A stretch of DNA of 64,000 bases from Heliocidaris erythrogramma (Eukaryota; Echinodermata; Echinoidea; Camarodonta; Echinometridae): contig CM046853.1 of assembly GCA_025617745.1 (NCBI GenBank), positions 16,163,174 through 16,227,173 of the forward strand, written 5' to 3'. Under the pieces are notes generated by a model. It saw only the letters and a program-made list of their open reading frames with translations, was not told the origin of the DNA and did no database searches. How positions within the stretch are numbered: position 1 is the stretch's first letter; each line of letters starts with the position of its first letter. The position numbers were made by a program, and so were the translations under genes. This document shows, piece by piece, positions 1 to 11,825 of the stretch.

Positions 1-186
1 TAGTTATAGCAACAGCAGTTTCTCAAATCAGTATGAACATGGTATTTGTACTGCGACAACATATACAGAAATTACTTCTACACAAAAAAAACATTCAATA
101 GGAATGCTGAAATTTTTTTAAATTGCTTTCAAATTTTCCACTTCAAAAAGACAGAAAAGAGCATCATTTATTAATTGTAAAAATTA

Positions 187-480
<294 letters not shown>

Positions 481-1602
481 TCAGTAAGAAGAAAACTGAT
501 GAGCTTCAATAACACATGGATTTATCAATACATTTTAATATAAACCGATTTTTATTATGACTTTTTCATTACCGTCAAAAATCATGTGCAAGTATCAAGT
601 CTTGAAAGTCCACAAATTATCTTTAGAAATACCAATAAATATAGGTACACAGGATTTGCATAAAATGCTATCATCATCTACAAGTACAGAAAACATCTTT
701 GTTTTTTAATTGCATCACAGATACACGTTCATGTACATGTAGTATCTTCTGCAAAACTAATTGCGTTATCATATCTGTATCTTTCTAAATATACAATCAT
801 CACTTGCACATCCTGCTGTGAAGTCCTGTGCATTTACAAAGCCATATCCTTCTCCCCCGTGACACACATCATGCGCTCCCCGCTGCTAATTACGCTTGAA
901 TGTCAAATACTCATAATTGGAGAGGAAAAGCTCGGCTGAAGTCCTAGCCTCACCCTAATTGAGTCGAGAGCACACAACCTCCAGTTCACACTAATTTGCT
1001 TGTGATAACCATGGAGCACATACATGGCCTGGTTACATTTAGAGGTTACTTTTAGAAAACAGTAACGATGCAAATTGCAATGGGAGCTTATTATTCAGTT
1101 ATATAGTCATATGAGACATATTGCATAAGACAACAGATATTTGTCATTAATGAAGACCTATATAACTAAACATGCAAGATAACCATATTTGTTAGAACTC
1201 AAAAGCTTCCTCTCTTGTTCTTGCTGAATTGTACAATCACAATAATTAATTTCTTTAACATTTTATTAAAAACTTGCATTATTATTAACAAATGTACAAA
1301 TAATATCTTGGTACTACAAAATTTCAATATGGCACGAAAAAGAGACATGATAACGAAGCTTTTTGACCTGCACTCATCAGGTTATCACGCAGGTATATAA
1401 CAAATTACTTGAAATCAACTATATTATACTTGATGAACCCGGACACAACCCATACGCCGTTATTTCAGAACAATGGCAAAGCTTGGACGAACTCCGTTTG
1501 TCTGCACAGAAGATACCTTACCCCTCCAGGGTAGTTTGAGATACACGGGGCATTTGGCAGGTCCAAATCTGGTGTCAGGTTTGGATTGTGCCTCCAGCGT
1601 CC

Positions 1603-1953
1603 TAGTCTAGTTCTGGACTCTCTTTACTGAATTCTTTTTTCGACGACTGTATGTATTATGCCGAGTGATTGGCGCGATCCGGAAACCTGATGGCCCGAGC
1701 AAAAGAGAGTCCAGTGCAATTGCTCCACGCTGACGACTTTCCCTGAGATTTTTCAGGGAGAGCAATTAAAATTGGCCGCACCTCCCCATGCTAAAGCGCT
1801 AGTGAACTTTGGACCCCTGACGTCAGCGTGGAGCAATTTCACTGGACTCTCTTTTGCTCGGGCCATCAGGTTTCCGGATCGCGCCAATCACTCGGCATAA
1901 TACGTACAGTCGTCGAAAAAAGAATTCAGTAAAGAGAGTCCAGAACTAGACTA
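1603..1953. mobile_element. Foldback MITE with 133-bp arms and 9-bp target duplication
   Basis: The arms at 1603-1735 and 1821-1953 are near-identical inverted repeats beginning TAGTCTAGTTCTGGACTC, with an 85-bp loop between them. The flanks carry an exact 9-bp duplication, CCAGCGTCC (1594-1602 and 1954-1962). It sits inside the left Penelope-like arm, so it is younger than that arm. The uninterrupted right arm shows the pre-insertion sequence ACGGACGCTGGAGGC. A 9-bp duplication is typical of Mutator-like elements, though the family is inferred from that alone. Confidence 0.88.
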
Positions 1954-1962
1954 CCAGCGTCC

Positions 1963-2250
1963 GTGTTATGGTGCGAGATATAACATGCTCAGGGTAACCA
2001 TTGTCAAGGAGAATAGTTTTTATTTTCGCAATTTCGGGAGCTAATTTGCACTCAAAGCAAATCCTAAGGGCGCGGCACACTAAGTTTCTAATGAGCCCAA
2101 TCTTGTATGAAGTTGCACTGTACGAGTCCCATATCGTGTATTGCCCGGTGAATGTGGGCTTGCGGTAGACGAAGTGATAAATTTCCCATCACTTCTCTCC
2201 ACGAGAACGTCGAGAAATGGGAGCGCATTGGACAGTTCAATTTCACATGC
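1963..2250 (-). pseudogene. Penelope-like reverse transcriptase fragment, left arm
   Basis: On the minus strand this reads LPFLDVLVERSDGKFITS, followed by sequence for the YRKPTFTGQYT-like block and then KTILLDNGY. This is the conserved region of Penelope-type RT just after the catalytic palm. It runs leftward into the MITE at 1603-1953 and continues beyond it to the element's outer end. It is a broken fragment with no chance of activity alone. Confidence 0.75.
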
Positions 2251-2899
2251 GAAAATCAAAACTATTCTCCTTGACAATGGTTACCGTGAGCATGTTATAT
2301 CTCGCACCATAACACGGACGCTGGAGGCACAATCCAAATCTGACACCAGATTTGGACCTGCCAAATGCCCCGTGTATCTCAAACTACCCTGGAGGGGTAA
2401 GGTATCTGACAAATACGCCAGTCAGATCAAACACGCAGTGTCGCGTTGCTATTACGCGGTTTCACCATGCATTGTGTTTTCTACAAACAGGATGCTACCG
2501 TCAACTAGCAAGGATGTACTACCCACCCCCCAATTTCAGTGCCGGTGCGATGCCAGGTACGTGGGCTGTACTTCTCAGCGGTTGGCTGATCGCATTAAAC
2601 AACACGTCCCCTCGACTATTCGGAACCGTACAACCAATCAGCGCATGCAGCCCGTCCGTGCCTGCAAATCGGAAATGCCCGCTAACAGACCAAAGATAGC
2701 CAAATGCGATTCAGCGATTGGTCTCCATTTGCTGAACAATCCAGCTTGCGCACTAAGATATGCCGACAATCAATTCTCAATTATGTCCTGGGCCAGAAGC
2801 GCAGCGCATTTACGCTTTCTGGAAGCCGCCTACATTCAATCGCACGAACCCCTTCTGTGCAGACAAAAGGAGTTCATCCAAGCTTTGCGATTGTTCTGA
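2141..2899 (+). pseudogene. Penelope-like linker and GIY-YIG endonuclease, right arm
   Basis: A 252-codon frame. Its element-derived part starts near codon 37, just right of the inversion junction. In order it has the end of the RT region (KTILLDNGY), the linker with CPVYLKLPWRGKVSDKY and SKDVLPT, then a CxC pair and RYVGCTSQRLADRIKQH. The last is the Penelope form of the GIY-YIG motif with its Arg helix. The frame ends RQKEFIQALRLF. In the family this endonuclease nicks target DNA to prime reverse transcription. The N-terminal RT palm is absent from this arm, so it is only a remnant. Confidence 0.85.
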
Positions 2900-4486
2900 A
2901 ATTACGGCTTCTGGGTTGCGTCCGGGTTCATCAAGTATAATATAGTTGATTTCAAGTAATTTGTTATATACCTGCGTGATAACCTGATGAGTGCAGGTCG
3001 AAAAGCTTCGTTATCATGTCTCTTTTTCGTGCCATATTAACAAATGTCTGAATCATACATGTAGATCTGCAGATTATTTGATGATTTTACAGCAATTTGA
3101 AGGAAAAATAGTATATATTCTTGGCTTATCCCACTTTAAAAAAAATCATATTTAAATTGCATTTTCATTTCTGCACACAAAAATACACTGTTCATGTGAC
3201 ATCTTTTCACTGAGCCATGTGCTCAAAAAAAAGCTATGAATCAAATTGATGGTGAACAAGCAGCAATATTCCTAATTGAAGAGGAAAACGCTTAGAACAC
3301 CTAACCCCAGGATAGCTCAGGCTATAAATTGGACATAATAATGCTCATCTCCTCCATTACAACTTGTTTGACATAATATTATCTGTGTCTGCCGGGGAAT
3401 TCTACAATCGTGTGGCTCTCCATTTAGAATCTTCACAAAGGATTTTTTTTCCGTACACCTATATTAGACTTTGTTTTTAAAAGTAATCTACTACAGGTGT
3501 ACCAGTTTGTGACACTGTGTATGCCTACTTAAACATAATTCTAGGCTTTGCTGTATTTAAAATTGGGATGCTTTATGGAACTTGGCATTTACAAAATAAG
3601 TAGTTTAAAAAATTAATTTGAAAACAAAATCTAACTTATACCTGTAACACAAATCCAATCATGATGATTGCTTTAAAGATATTATCCCTTTTTGCATACA
3701 ATATCATACATGTATATCCTTGAAATATATCAAGTATATATATATATAAAAATAAATATATCTCTTTTCACCGGCAGTGCTGTTACTATGGAAACCGAGC
3801 TAATGAATTCAAGTTTACGTTTCGCCTCTATTACTGGCCTGCAGGAGTGAGGCACACAGGAGAGAAAAGGCTTACAATATACTTTACAAATCACATCCCT
3901 AGCTGACACAAAGTTGCCAGGTCTCATACACACAAACACACTCGCATGCAGGAGAAAGCATGCACTTCTCAATTACAGGATATGCGACATGTAGAAATCC
4001 TGAGTGGAATGGAGTAATAAGCTTTAAGATATTCAAAAATCCACTCGCTGTGAGGTCCAACTAAGGCAATTAAAATGATCAAAAATGCATGTATAAACTG
4101 TGTACAAAAATCAAGAAACCAGTTTGGTATTCAGGGGGGGGGGGGGGGAAGAGAACAAAAAATGAGATGAGAAAAGAACCAAAAAAAAAGAATTTACCAC
4201 CAACTGATGATATTTTTTATACTGAAAAATGATACCAATGTTGAAGGATTGTAATAGCATTAGCAGTAACATCATTGTTTTGCAGGAAAGAACATTATGG
4301 CAATTCAATTTGAAAAAAAAAAGAGTGACCCACTTGTAAAAATTAAGAACTTCCTTCATATTCACATTGATAACTTAGTAGAAACATCTATTACATATAT
4401 TTATGTAGCTGGTTGTATCTCAAAACAATATACTAGACAATTTATGAATTATACACTAATCTCTCATGTATATTAAGTTTTGGCCA

Positions 4487-4930
4487 TCGTATCATATTAA
4501 AATGTTCCTGGATACAACGGATAGAAAAAGCAAGTGTGCCTTGTGTGCATTTATCTTATCTTGTCTTATTAAAATGTTCCTGGATACAGTGGATAGAAAA
4601 AGCAAGTGTGCCTTGTGTGCACTTATCTTATCTATCTTATCTTATCTTATTAAAATGTTCCTGGATACAGTGGATAGAAAAAGCAAGTGTGCCTTGTGTG
4701 CATTTATCTTATTTTGTCTTATTAAAATGTTCCTGGATACAGTGGATAGAAAAAGCAAGTGTGCCTTGTGTGCACTTATCTATCTTATTAAAATGTTCCT
4801 GGATGCAGTGGATAGAAAAAGCAAGTTTGCCTTGTGTGCACTTATCTTATCTAATCTTATCTTATCTTATTAAAATGTTCCTGGATACAGGGGATAGAAA
4901 AAGCAAGTGTGCCTTGTGTGTACTTTCCCT
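4487..4930 (+). repeat. Tandem repeat, six units of 67-83 bp
   Basis: Six copies of a unit containing TTAAAATGTTCCTGGATAC and GATAGAAAAAGCAAGTGTGC start at about 4496, 4570, 4653, 4724, 4791 and 4872. Length differences come from variable numbers of TTATC/TTATCTTA pentamers between units. Long reading frames across it are by-products of the repetition. Confidence 0.93.
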
Positions 4931-7109
4931 TCCATTTCTGTTCCCACATGAAAAAAAAAAGGTAGTGTGCTTCCAATGAAATATGATTTAAAGATCTTGA
5001 AATGTTATCATAAGTCAAATATATAATATATAAAATAATTTATTCTGATAAGCTCAGTTAATGTACAGACCATTGCATTAGTATTTTCAGTGTATGCAAT
5101 TTCCAAAAAAATATTACAACCGACTTATGATAATGCTCGTCCCACTATGAGTTCTCCTCTCTACCACAGATCACCTTTTATTTTAACTTTAAGACAGTTA
5201 GTCTCGAAATACAATTCTGTCGCTTTTTTGAGATTTTTTGCAAGATTACTATCACAAATACTCACAACACGGTTTACAGATTCTGGCCTAGTTAAATGCT
5301 CACAAACAATAGATCTTAAAAAGTCAGTAATTATCAAATTGAACTTGTTATACCAAGGAGTTATCACATATCTTTATACATGTTGTCTATATTTTGCTTG
5401 ATCCTTTTTTTTTTTCAAAACATATTATGTGCAAAATTAAATTTTTTGTAAGATATTTTGAATACACCAACTGAACGCATGTTCATATAATACATAAACC
5501 CACTCAGACACACCCATCAAAAAAGCTTGTCCTAAATTTTCTGTTACAATTGCTAGAACACCCTCTGAATATCAATTGAGACAAAGTTTGTCCAATAAAT
5601 GAAACTATTAGATTGAGGTCAAAATAAATGAGATACATCTGTGACAAGAATGAAACTTGCATGGCCATGAGAAGATTTAAGAAGAAGAAAAAACACTTGA
5701 GTCGTAAGAGGCTTAGAGGCTAAGAGGCTAAGATGGGACGATGAAATGGGAAAGTTGAATTTGAATGAAAATAGGAAAGAGAAAAAAAAAAAAATGGAAA
5801 AGAAATTTGAATATATTACTATTTCCACTTTGAGTGCAGGCTGCCTGTGATGCTTCATAAATAATTTTGAGATACCGCATCAATCACACAAAGTAAGTCA
5901 GATTTCAAATAAAAATAAAATATGTATATCACACCATCCCACGTCATTCTGCTAGACTAGGGAAGAGCACGGGGGTGTGAAGTGTTTTCAATTACGAGCA
6001 AAACAACAGTGTGAATATTTCCTGAGGGCCTCAAGCAGGATTTGATGGTATTAGGTAGATGGTATCGTGTCTGTGATTAACAATGCCCTTGCACATTTAT
6101 GAATATATAATGAAGATCCTTTTATCATAAACATTAAACATTAAAGTAGAAATAACAGAAAATGTTTATTTATGGTGGAATCATATAAACAATGCCTATG
6201 AATACATGAGCACAATGATGTTGTGCACCTAAAATCAGGGATCATGCCATATGTTTCAAAAAACATATTTTATCAAAAACTTGATGATTGAAATGATTTT
6301 CTTTGCTGATATGACACACAAACGAGACGATAACATTAATATTCAAATCTAGATTTCAAAATGAGTAAAAGCAAATGCTTAATAATACCTTTCGTACAGC
6401 ATGACAGTCAATTTAATCTTATTTCTAGCTCTTCAAATCTAAAATATTGGTAATTTGTTAATATGATTTTGGTGGATATAGTTCCTCATAGTACAGATCT
6501 CAGTATATTCTTGTAGTTGTCACTACCTTTAAAAGTTCCTGTAATGTTTGATCTATGAATGTAAGCATGTGATGACAGATGAGTAGAACATATGGCCCGT
6601 TTCACAGTTAGGCGCCACTTTTTGTCAACCTAGGTATCAAAATTTCAAGTTTTAGTTGAAATGTAGAGAAGTATGATTTTTCAATCCTGGGAATGTGAAT
6701 TTAACAGCAAATGTGGTGCCAGAGCTTAATTAATGCCATAACACCTGGCTCTGTAATGGCCACTTTGAAGTTTAAGGAAATTTGAATAAAAAACAACATT
6801 TAAATATCACAGACATAACTATAGGTCCATATGTACAAATCATATTATCACATGTTCACATGATGAAGTGGTATTCAAGCAAACTTTGTTCCAAAAATTG
6901 TGTCTTTCTGTACATTTGGTGTTAAAATATAGCAATGTGAAGAAAAAATATGCATTATAACAAGGTATTGACTCTGAAAAGTTTCTCTCATTTTACACTT
7001 CCTCATTGAGGATATGTATTACTCCATGGAGATGATGATTGTGGTGGGGGACATCTACATCCTTAATAGTAACATTGCTAATGTTCGTCTTTTAACTTTA
7101 GAATTTTAG

Positions 7110-9290
7110 CCACAGGGTGGTGCGGATGTGACAAAACCAGATGTGAACGGACATTTCAAACATTCACCAATAATACACAGATATGAGCCCATCATTAGTT
7201 ATTAAACAGTCTGCAAATTCAATTTTCAATCACAGTGGGAATTTATTACTTAAATAGATTGTATTTTTCACAGTATGTGGTAACTGGCATGGCGGATGTG
7301 ACATTATGCATGTGAACGGAACAGTATCTTCCTTGTTTTCTTCAAAGTTTTACGCTGCAATCACAATAATAATGTCTAGCAATACTCCCAAGAAATACCA
7401 ATATTTGCAGAAGACAAGTCACTGCTCACAAGGTTATGCATTCTGTAAAGTTATGAAGTTACTTGTGGTGGATGTGACAAAATCAGATGTGAACAGACAC
7501 TTTCCACCTTTATCAATTAATACTTAATGATAATGCAAATAACTGAGACAGTGATATTAATCAAGCATAGCAGAGTTTAATATATACTGAGAATTCACAG
7601 CAATAATCTGTTGGTACGCAGTGTAACTTTTTGTCGGAGTAAATGAATTCAAATATGGTGGATGTGACATTATAATAGTGAACAGACTTACCGGTTATAG
7701 GTTGATTTAATTTACTGAGAAGTAGATTTAAACCAGTACTTATCTTTAGCAAAATCACTAAGAATACTCATATTTCTAATCTATACAAGTCACTGCTCAC
7801 AAGATTTTCTATTTTAAAAAGTAGAATGCCTGAAACTCCTTGTGGCGGATGTGACAAAATCAAATGTGAATGGACATTTTACACTTTAATCAATTACTAC
7901 TTGATACAAACCTTTAGACAAGAACATTGATCAAGCAGCGGTGTTACATATGTACTGGGAATTCACAACAAATGGCATTTCTGTTGGTAGCAGTGTTTAT
8001 TTCTCATAGTAAACGACATCAAACATGGTGGATGTGACATTACAATACAGTGCATCCCCCCCAAAAAAGTTAACAGATGGAAATAGTCTCCCCAAATAAT
8101 TATTTTTGAATATTTTCAATAAATTTTAATTCTTGTAGATAGATTAGGGTCCCTCCTATACAATAACACCAACAAATCTGACTAGTTATTACGCTTGAAT
8201 GATTTAAAACCACTTTTGTGAAAGGGTGCAAAATTCAGACTTGACAAGAATTGGTGTTTGTTCAGACTGGAATAAAAAAAGTTGAAAACTGTTTGAAATT
8301 GACAGTCGGAAAATAGTCTCCCCAATGAAATATTTCAAAATATTTTCAGTAAAATTTCATACATGTGGTTTGCTTAGAATTTCTTCTACCAAATGACACT
8401 AAAATGTCTCACAATATTTTTACGCATAAGTAAGCAAAAGTCACTTCTGTGAACTGGTGCCAATTCCAATCTTGACAATATGTCTATTGTTGTTCTAGCT
8501 GGTATGAGCCAAGTTGAGAGTCATGAAATACATTGTAACATCAAGATTTTATATTTTTTGTCATTGAAAGACTATTTGTGAAAGAACAGACTTTGTTCAA
8601 TGCATTTCCTGATATATCCCATCAATACTTTATGGTTAAGTGAGCAAGGTCAGATGAAATGAAAAAACTCACCAAAAGTAACATTTTGAAACACTCAGCA
8701 AAATAGTAAATTGCTCACTCGAGCATAACATGTTGATGGATGTGTAATGATATACAGAGAACATAGCCTGTTATTTTATAAATTGTCTTTTATTGATCCG
8801 AATATGGAAATTTTAAGCCTTTAAATGTACATAGTCTCAGCTCAGCTGATACCAGCCAGAGCCAATATCAATACTTGTCAAGACTGGATTTTGCACCCTT
8901 TCACAAAATTGGCTTTTGCTCTCTCAGACGTAAAGTATTGTGGGATATTTTGGTGTCATTTGATAGAAGAGGCCGTAGGCTATCCACAGGTATGAAAATT
9001 TCTTAAACATATTTTGAAACATTTATTTGTGGGAGAATTTTCCTACTTAACTTTTTTCTTGGACACACTGTAGTGAACAGACTCGCTAGTTCAGTGTTTC
9101 TTTTACTCATACATGTAATTAATTATAAACCAGTAGTAATATGTTCAGCAAAATCCTTCAGAATACTCATTATTCCCAGATCACAGGTCACTGCCCATAA
9201 GTTCTGAATTCTTCAAATTTTAGTATGAATTATTGAAATCCTTCTGGCAGGTGTTTAAAAATGACATGTGAATACAAATGTCAACTTTCA
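7110..9290 (+). repeat. Left subterminal array of about 185-bp units in alternating A/B form
   Basis: The paired motif GGTGGATGTGACA ... TGTGAACGGACA recurs at about 7119, 7290, 7468, 7659, 7842 and 8028, with a decayed copy at about 9247 once the 8048-9070 insertion is discounted. Alternate units share more sequence. The A type has GACAAAATCAGATGTGAAC and is followed by a TTTATCAATTA stretch. The B type has GACATTATAATAGTGAAC and is followed by AACCAGTA. The higher-order period is thus about 350-380 bp. The array lies just inside the left terminal inverted repeat. Confidence 0.85.
8048..9070. mobile_element. TA-flanked foldback element (Tc1/mariner type) nested in the array
   Basis: The ends are CAGTGCATCC on the left and GGACACACTG on the right, flanked by TA at 8046-8047 and 9071-9072. 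The neighbouring unit of the array shows the empty site, ATAATAGTGAACAGACT, so the insertion point and TA duplication are exact. Inside are two direct imperfect copies of a unit containing AATAGTCTCCCCAA and CTTGACAA, and one inverted copy near the right end. There is no transposase, so it is non-autonomous. Family placement rests on the TA duplication and the CAGTG terminus. Confidence 0.85.
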
Positions 9291-10427
9291 ACAATTGCAA
9301 AGTTAAACAATTCAAACATTTAATATTTTATCAAGAAGCAAATTAATTTATAGCAATAGCACATATTCATGTACTATCCAATTTGTGGATGAAATGTGAA
9401 TAAAAGAACACTAATTTGTTTTTCCAGATGCTTTAGACAAACTGGTATGTGGTAATTTTAAGCACCATAAAGTATAAACAGTACTTGTACATACATGTAC
9501 ATACATGTACATGTAGCAAAAGCTAGAAATACCGGAATGCTTTAAAAAGTGTATTGCCCAATACGATTCTAATAGATATTTCCAATGTTAATCATACAAA
9601 TGCTACTTAGCTAGAAATTGCACTTACATGTACAACCATGCAGCTATGCATTCTGAATGTACTGCACTGGTACAGTATACATGTACATGTAGGTACAAAA
9701 AGCTCTTACATGAAACCTTTCACTCACCCATCACTTTCCTGGATTCTACTATAAAGTTAGTCAGAGGTAAAGGCAGAATGTTTCATTTATTTGCTCCATA
9801 ATTTTCTAAGTAAGTCACACAGTGATAATGTTCATTGCAGTTTGTTTAAATGTATTCCTGTTATCTGGTTTGCTTATTTTCTTTCATCGATAGTGATTAA
9901 AAGTACTTATGAATACATATTTATTTCAAAAAGACAATTCTGCTTTCCAGCGTGACATCACTTTCTTAACTACGACCCTAGTAACGCCTCTGTGGGTGGA
10001 AACAAGGCTCGTTTGAGCGTCTCAAATTGTTGACTTCGTCTTCGGTCCCACACGTTGAATTTGCATGCAATAAATCCATTGCATTTTATTTGTATGCACA
10101 TAGAAGGACTCTCGCACAACGAAAATCATCAGAAATTCACGCCTGGCAGGATAACCTCATACTGGTCGGAGTGGTTGATGACGTATTCAGGGAATTAAAA
10201 AATATATTTAAAAAAAGCTTTCACAAAACTTAGTAAGTGGGACTGTAGAAAGTCCCATACCGTGATGATATGGAGTAGTGAACAGCTGCATGAGCGAGTT
10301 ATTGTTTTTGGTTCCCATAGCACATTTTCGTCTTTGAAATCTATATTGCTCTATTGGAAAATATATGTACATATAAGACTGAAGCTAAATATCAGCAGGA
10401 TATGTACAATGTACATGTATCTATTAT

Positions 10428-10631
10428 GAAATGATCCGAACAAATGAGCCGAACGTATTACGTAGGTTCCCAGCGTTTGTTGTCTGGATTTTTCTTGCAG
10501 ATTTTGATCGCGTTTACCCATTCTCCCCATCTTCGCGCTATTTAACGCGATAAGGAAAAATACAAAATGAAAGAATATCCCTGCACCATATTGTGGTTGT
10601 GACAACCTATGGCACAGCAAATTTTCGGCAT
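10428..10631 (-). pseudogene. THAP zinc-finger domain relic
   Basis: Read from 10631 leftward in a single frame this gives MPKICCAIGCHNHN, then GYSFILYFSLSR, a stop, RRWGEWVNAIKICKKNPDNK, RWEPT, a stop, and YVRLICSDHF. The order CxxxxC, aromatic-rich strand, invariant Trp, Pro and CxxHF is the C2CH signature of THAP domains, with normal spacing (about 65 residues). Two in-frame stops and no frameshift break it. Being within a terminal-inverted-repeat element, it most likely is the N-terminus of a former transposase. I could not identify the catalytic region downstream. Confidence 0.85.
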
Positions 10632-10857
10632 TTTGATGAAGAAAAGAAAAGAAAAATTTTTATAGAGTCAAAGTGTGTGCAAAGTCAAATGTGTTGCTAC
10701 GCATTGCCAAGCTATTGTTTTCACCCAGCGGCTGCAATGACGACGAAAGATCCCGGATGCCCAGAAAGGAGAATTCCAAAGTTTTTTTTTAATTAGTTGG
10801 CACTTTTCAAAGTCTTGTCATTGGGGGACCTAGTGTAGCAAATGGAGAATACACAAT

Positions 10858-11825
10858 GTGTCTGTTCACATGGAAAAATGTCACATCCACCACACATTTC
10901 AACAGCATAGTATTCAAAGCATCTTATAAGAGAGAGGTGAAATGGTAGTATGTTAAATATAATAATAAATTTATAGCTTTTTAGATGTCATATATGGATC
11001 AAGTTAAGTAAAATACATTGAATTTTGGCTTTATCTGATATGACGAAAAATGTATTTTACACCCTTACTGTGTGAAAATATTATTATGTAAAATAAAGGG
11101 ATAGGTATAGTTAAACAAACTGATTACACTCCTATTACATCGTAAAGACCAGAAATGTTTAATTTAGACGCCATTAGGTGTAAAGAAAAACCGAACTGTC
11201 CCAATAATTTGGTGAAATGTACGAAATGTCCGTTCACATCTGGAAGTGTCACATCCGCCACACCACTTTAAGCATTTTCACTTTTTTGTAAATTTATAAT
11301 TATACAGCAATCTCTTTTTGTATTCTAACTGCCAGCTCAATATAGAATCTGAAATTTCCTGTGATTTAAAGTCGATCACATTTGCAAGTACTGAGATATA
11401 TATCCTGATGTGATTCTGGAAAAATAGACTGGTGGATGTGACAGGTGTGAACGGACACCATGTATTGTGACATAAAAGAAAAACTTGAGTTTGAAATGCC
11501 TAATTGTCTTCATTGGATATGTAGCTCACCTTTTCTCCTAAATCTATGTAAAAAAATCTGAAGTCACCTAAACCATAAAAAAGTAATAGCATTCCAAAAT
11601 TTTGGTGGATGTGACAAAATTGTGAACGGACATTTAATTTCGTTTTTCAAATTATCGACATAGTATTAGATTAAAGTGAGGTACAGCCAAACTTTCTACA
11701 GTTATTCGACCAAAACAAAAATGTACTCAGACAACATTTTTATGAAACATCCCTTAAATACCTAATGTGCATGACCCTTATAAGTAGATGCTTAAATGTG
11801 AACGGACACTGTCACATCCACCAAG
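10858..11825. repeat. Right subterminal motif array
   Basis: The same paired motif occurs at about 10859 and 11229 (inverted), 11432 and 11603 (forward), and 11797. The last is a composite of a forward TGTGAACGGACA followed at once by an inverted TGTCACATCCACC. Spacing is again about 170-207 bp (370 between the first two). Orientation is mixed, unlike the left array. The flanking unit sequence is less alike than in the left array. Confidence 0.8.

Larger units (their letters stand above)
1329..3035. mobile_element. Penelope-like retroelement, two copies joined as an inverted pair
   Basis: Two arms of one element point outward. The left arm (1329 to about 2250) reads on the minus strand and the right arm (about 2250-3035) on the plus strand. 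The outer ends share about 120 bases of inverted sequence starting ATGGCACGAAAAAGAGACAT. Coding content is Penelope-type: a reverse transcriptase segment in the left arm, and the linker plus a GIY-YIG endonuclease in the right arm. The left arm lacks most of the endonuclease region and carries an inserted MITE. A likely 12-bp target duplication, ATTAACAAATGT, is at 1284-1295 and 3036-3047. That leaves 33 extra bases between the left duplication and the recognisable end. The element is broken, an old copy. Inverted and partial-tandem copies are known for this family. Confidence 0.85.

Noticed and set aside
2352-2945. Additional plus-strand frames of 61-115 codons
   Set aside because: They are alternative frames over the Penelope-like linker and endonuclease region.
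4466-4979. Two long overlapping frames (135 and 147 codons) with repeated peptide units
   Set aside because: They run through the six-unit tandem repeat whose unit lengths happen to stay open; there is no splice context, homology or codon bias.
10027-10233. 68-codon plus-strand frame inside the THAP element
   Set aside because: It is on the strand opposite the THAP relic and has no recognisable motif; probably chance.
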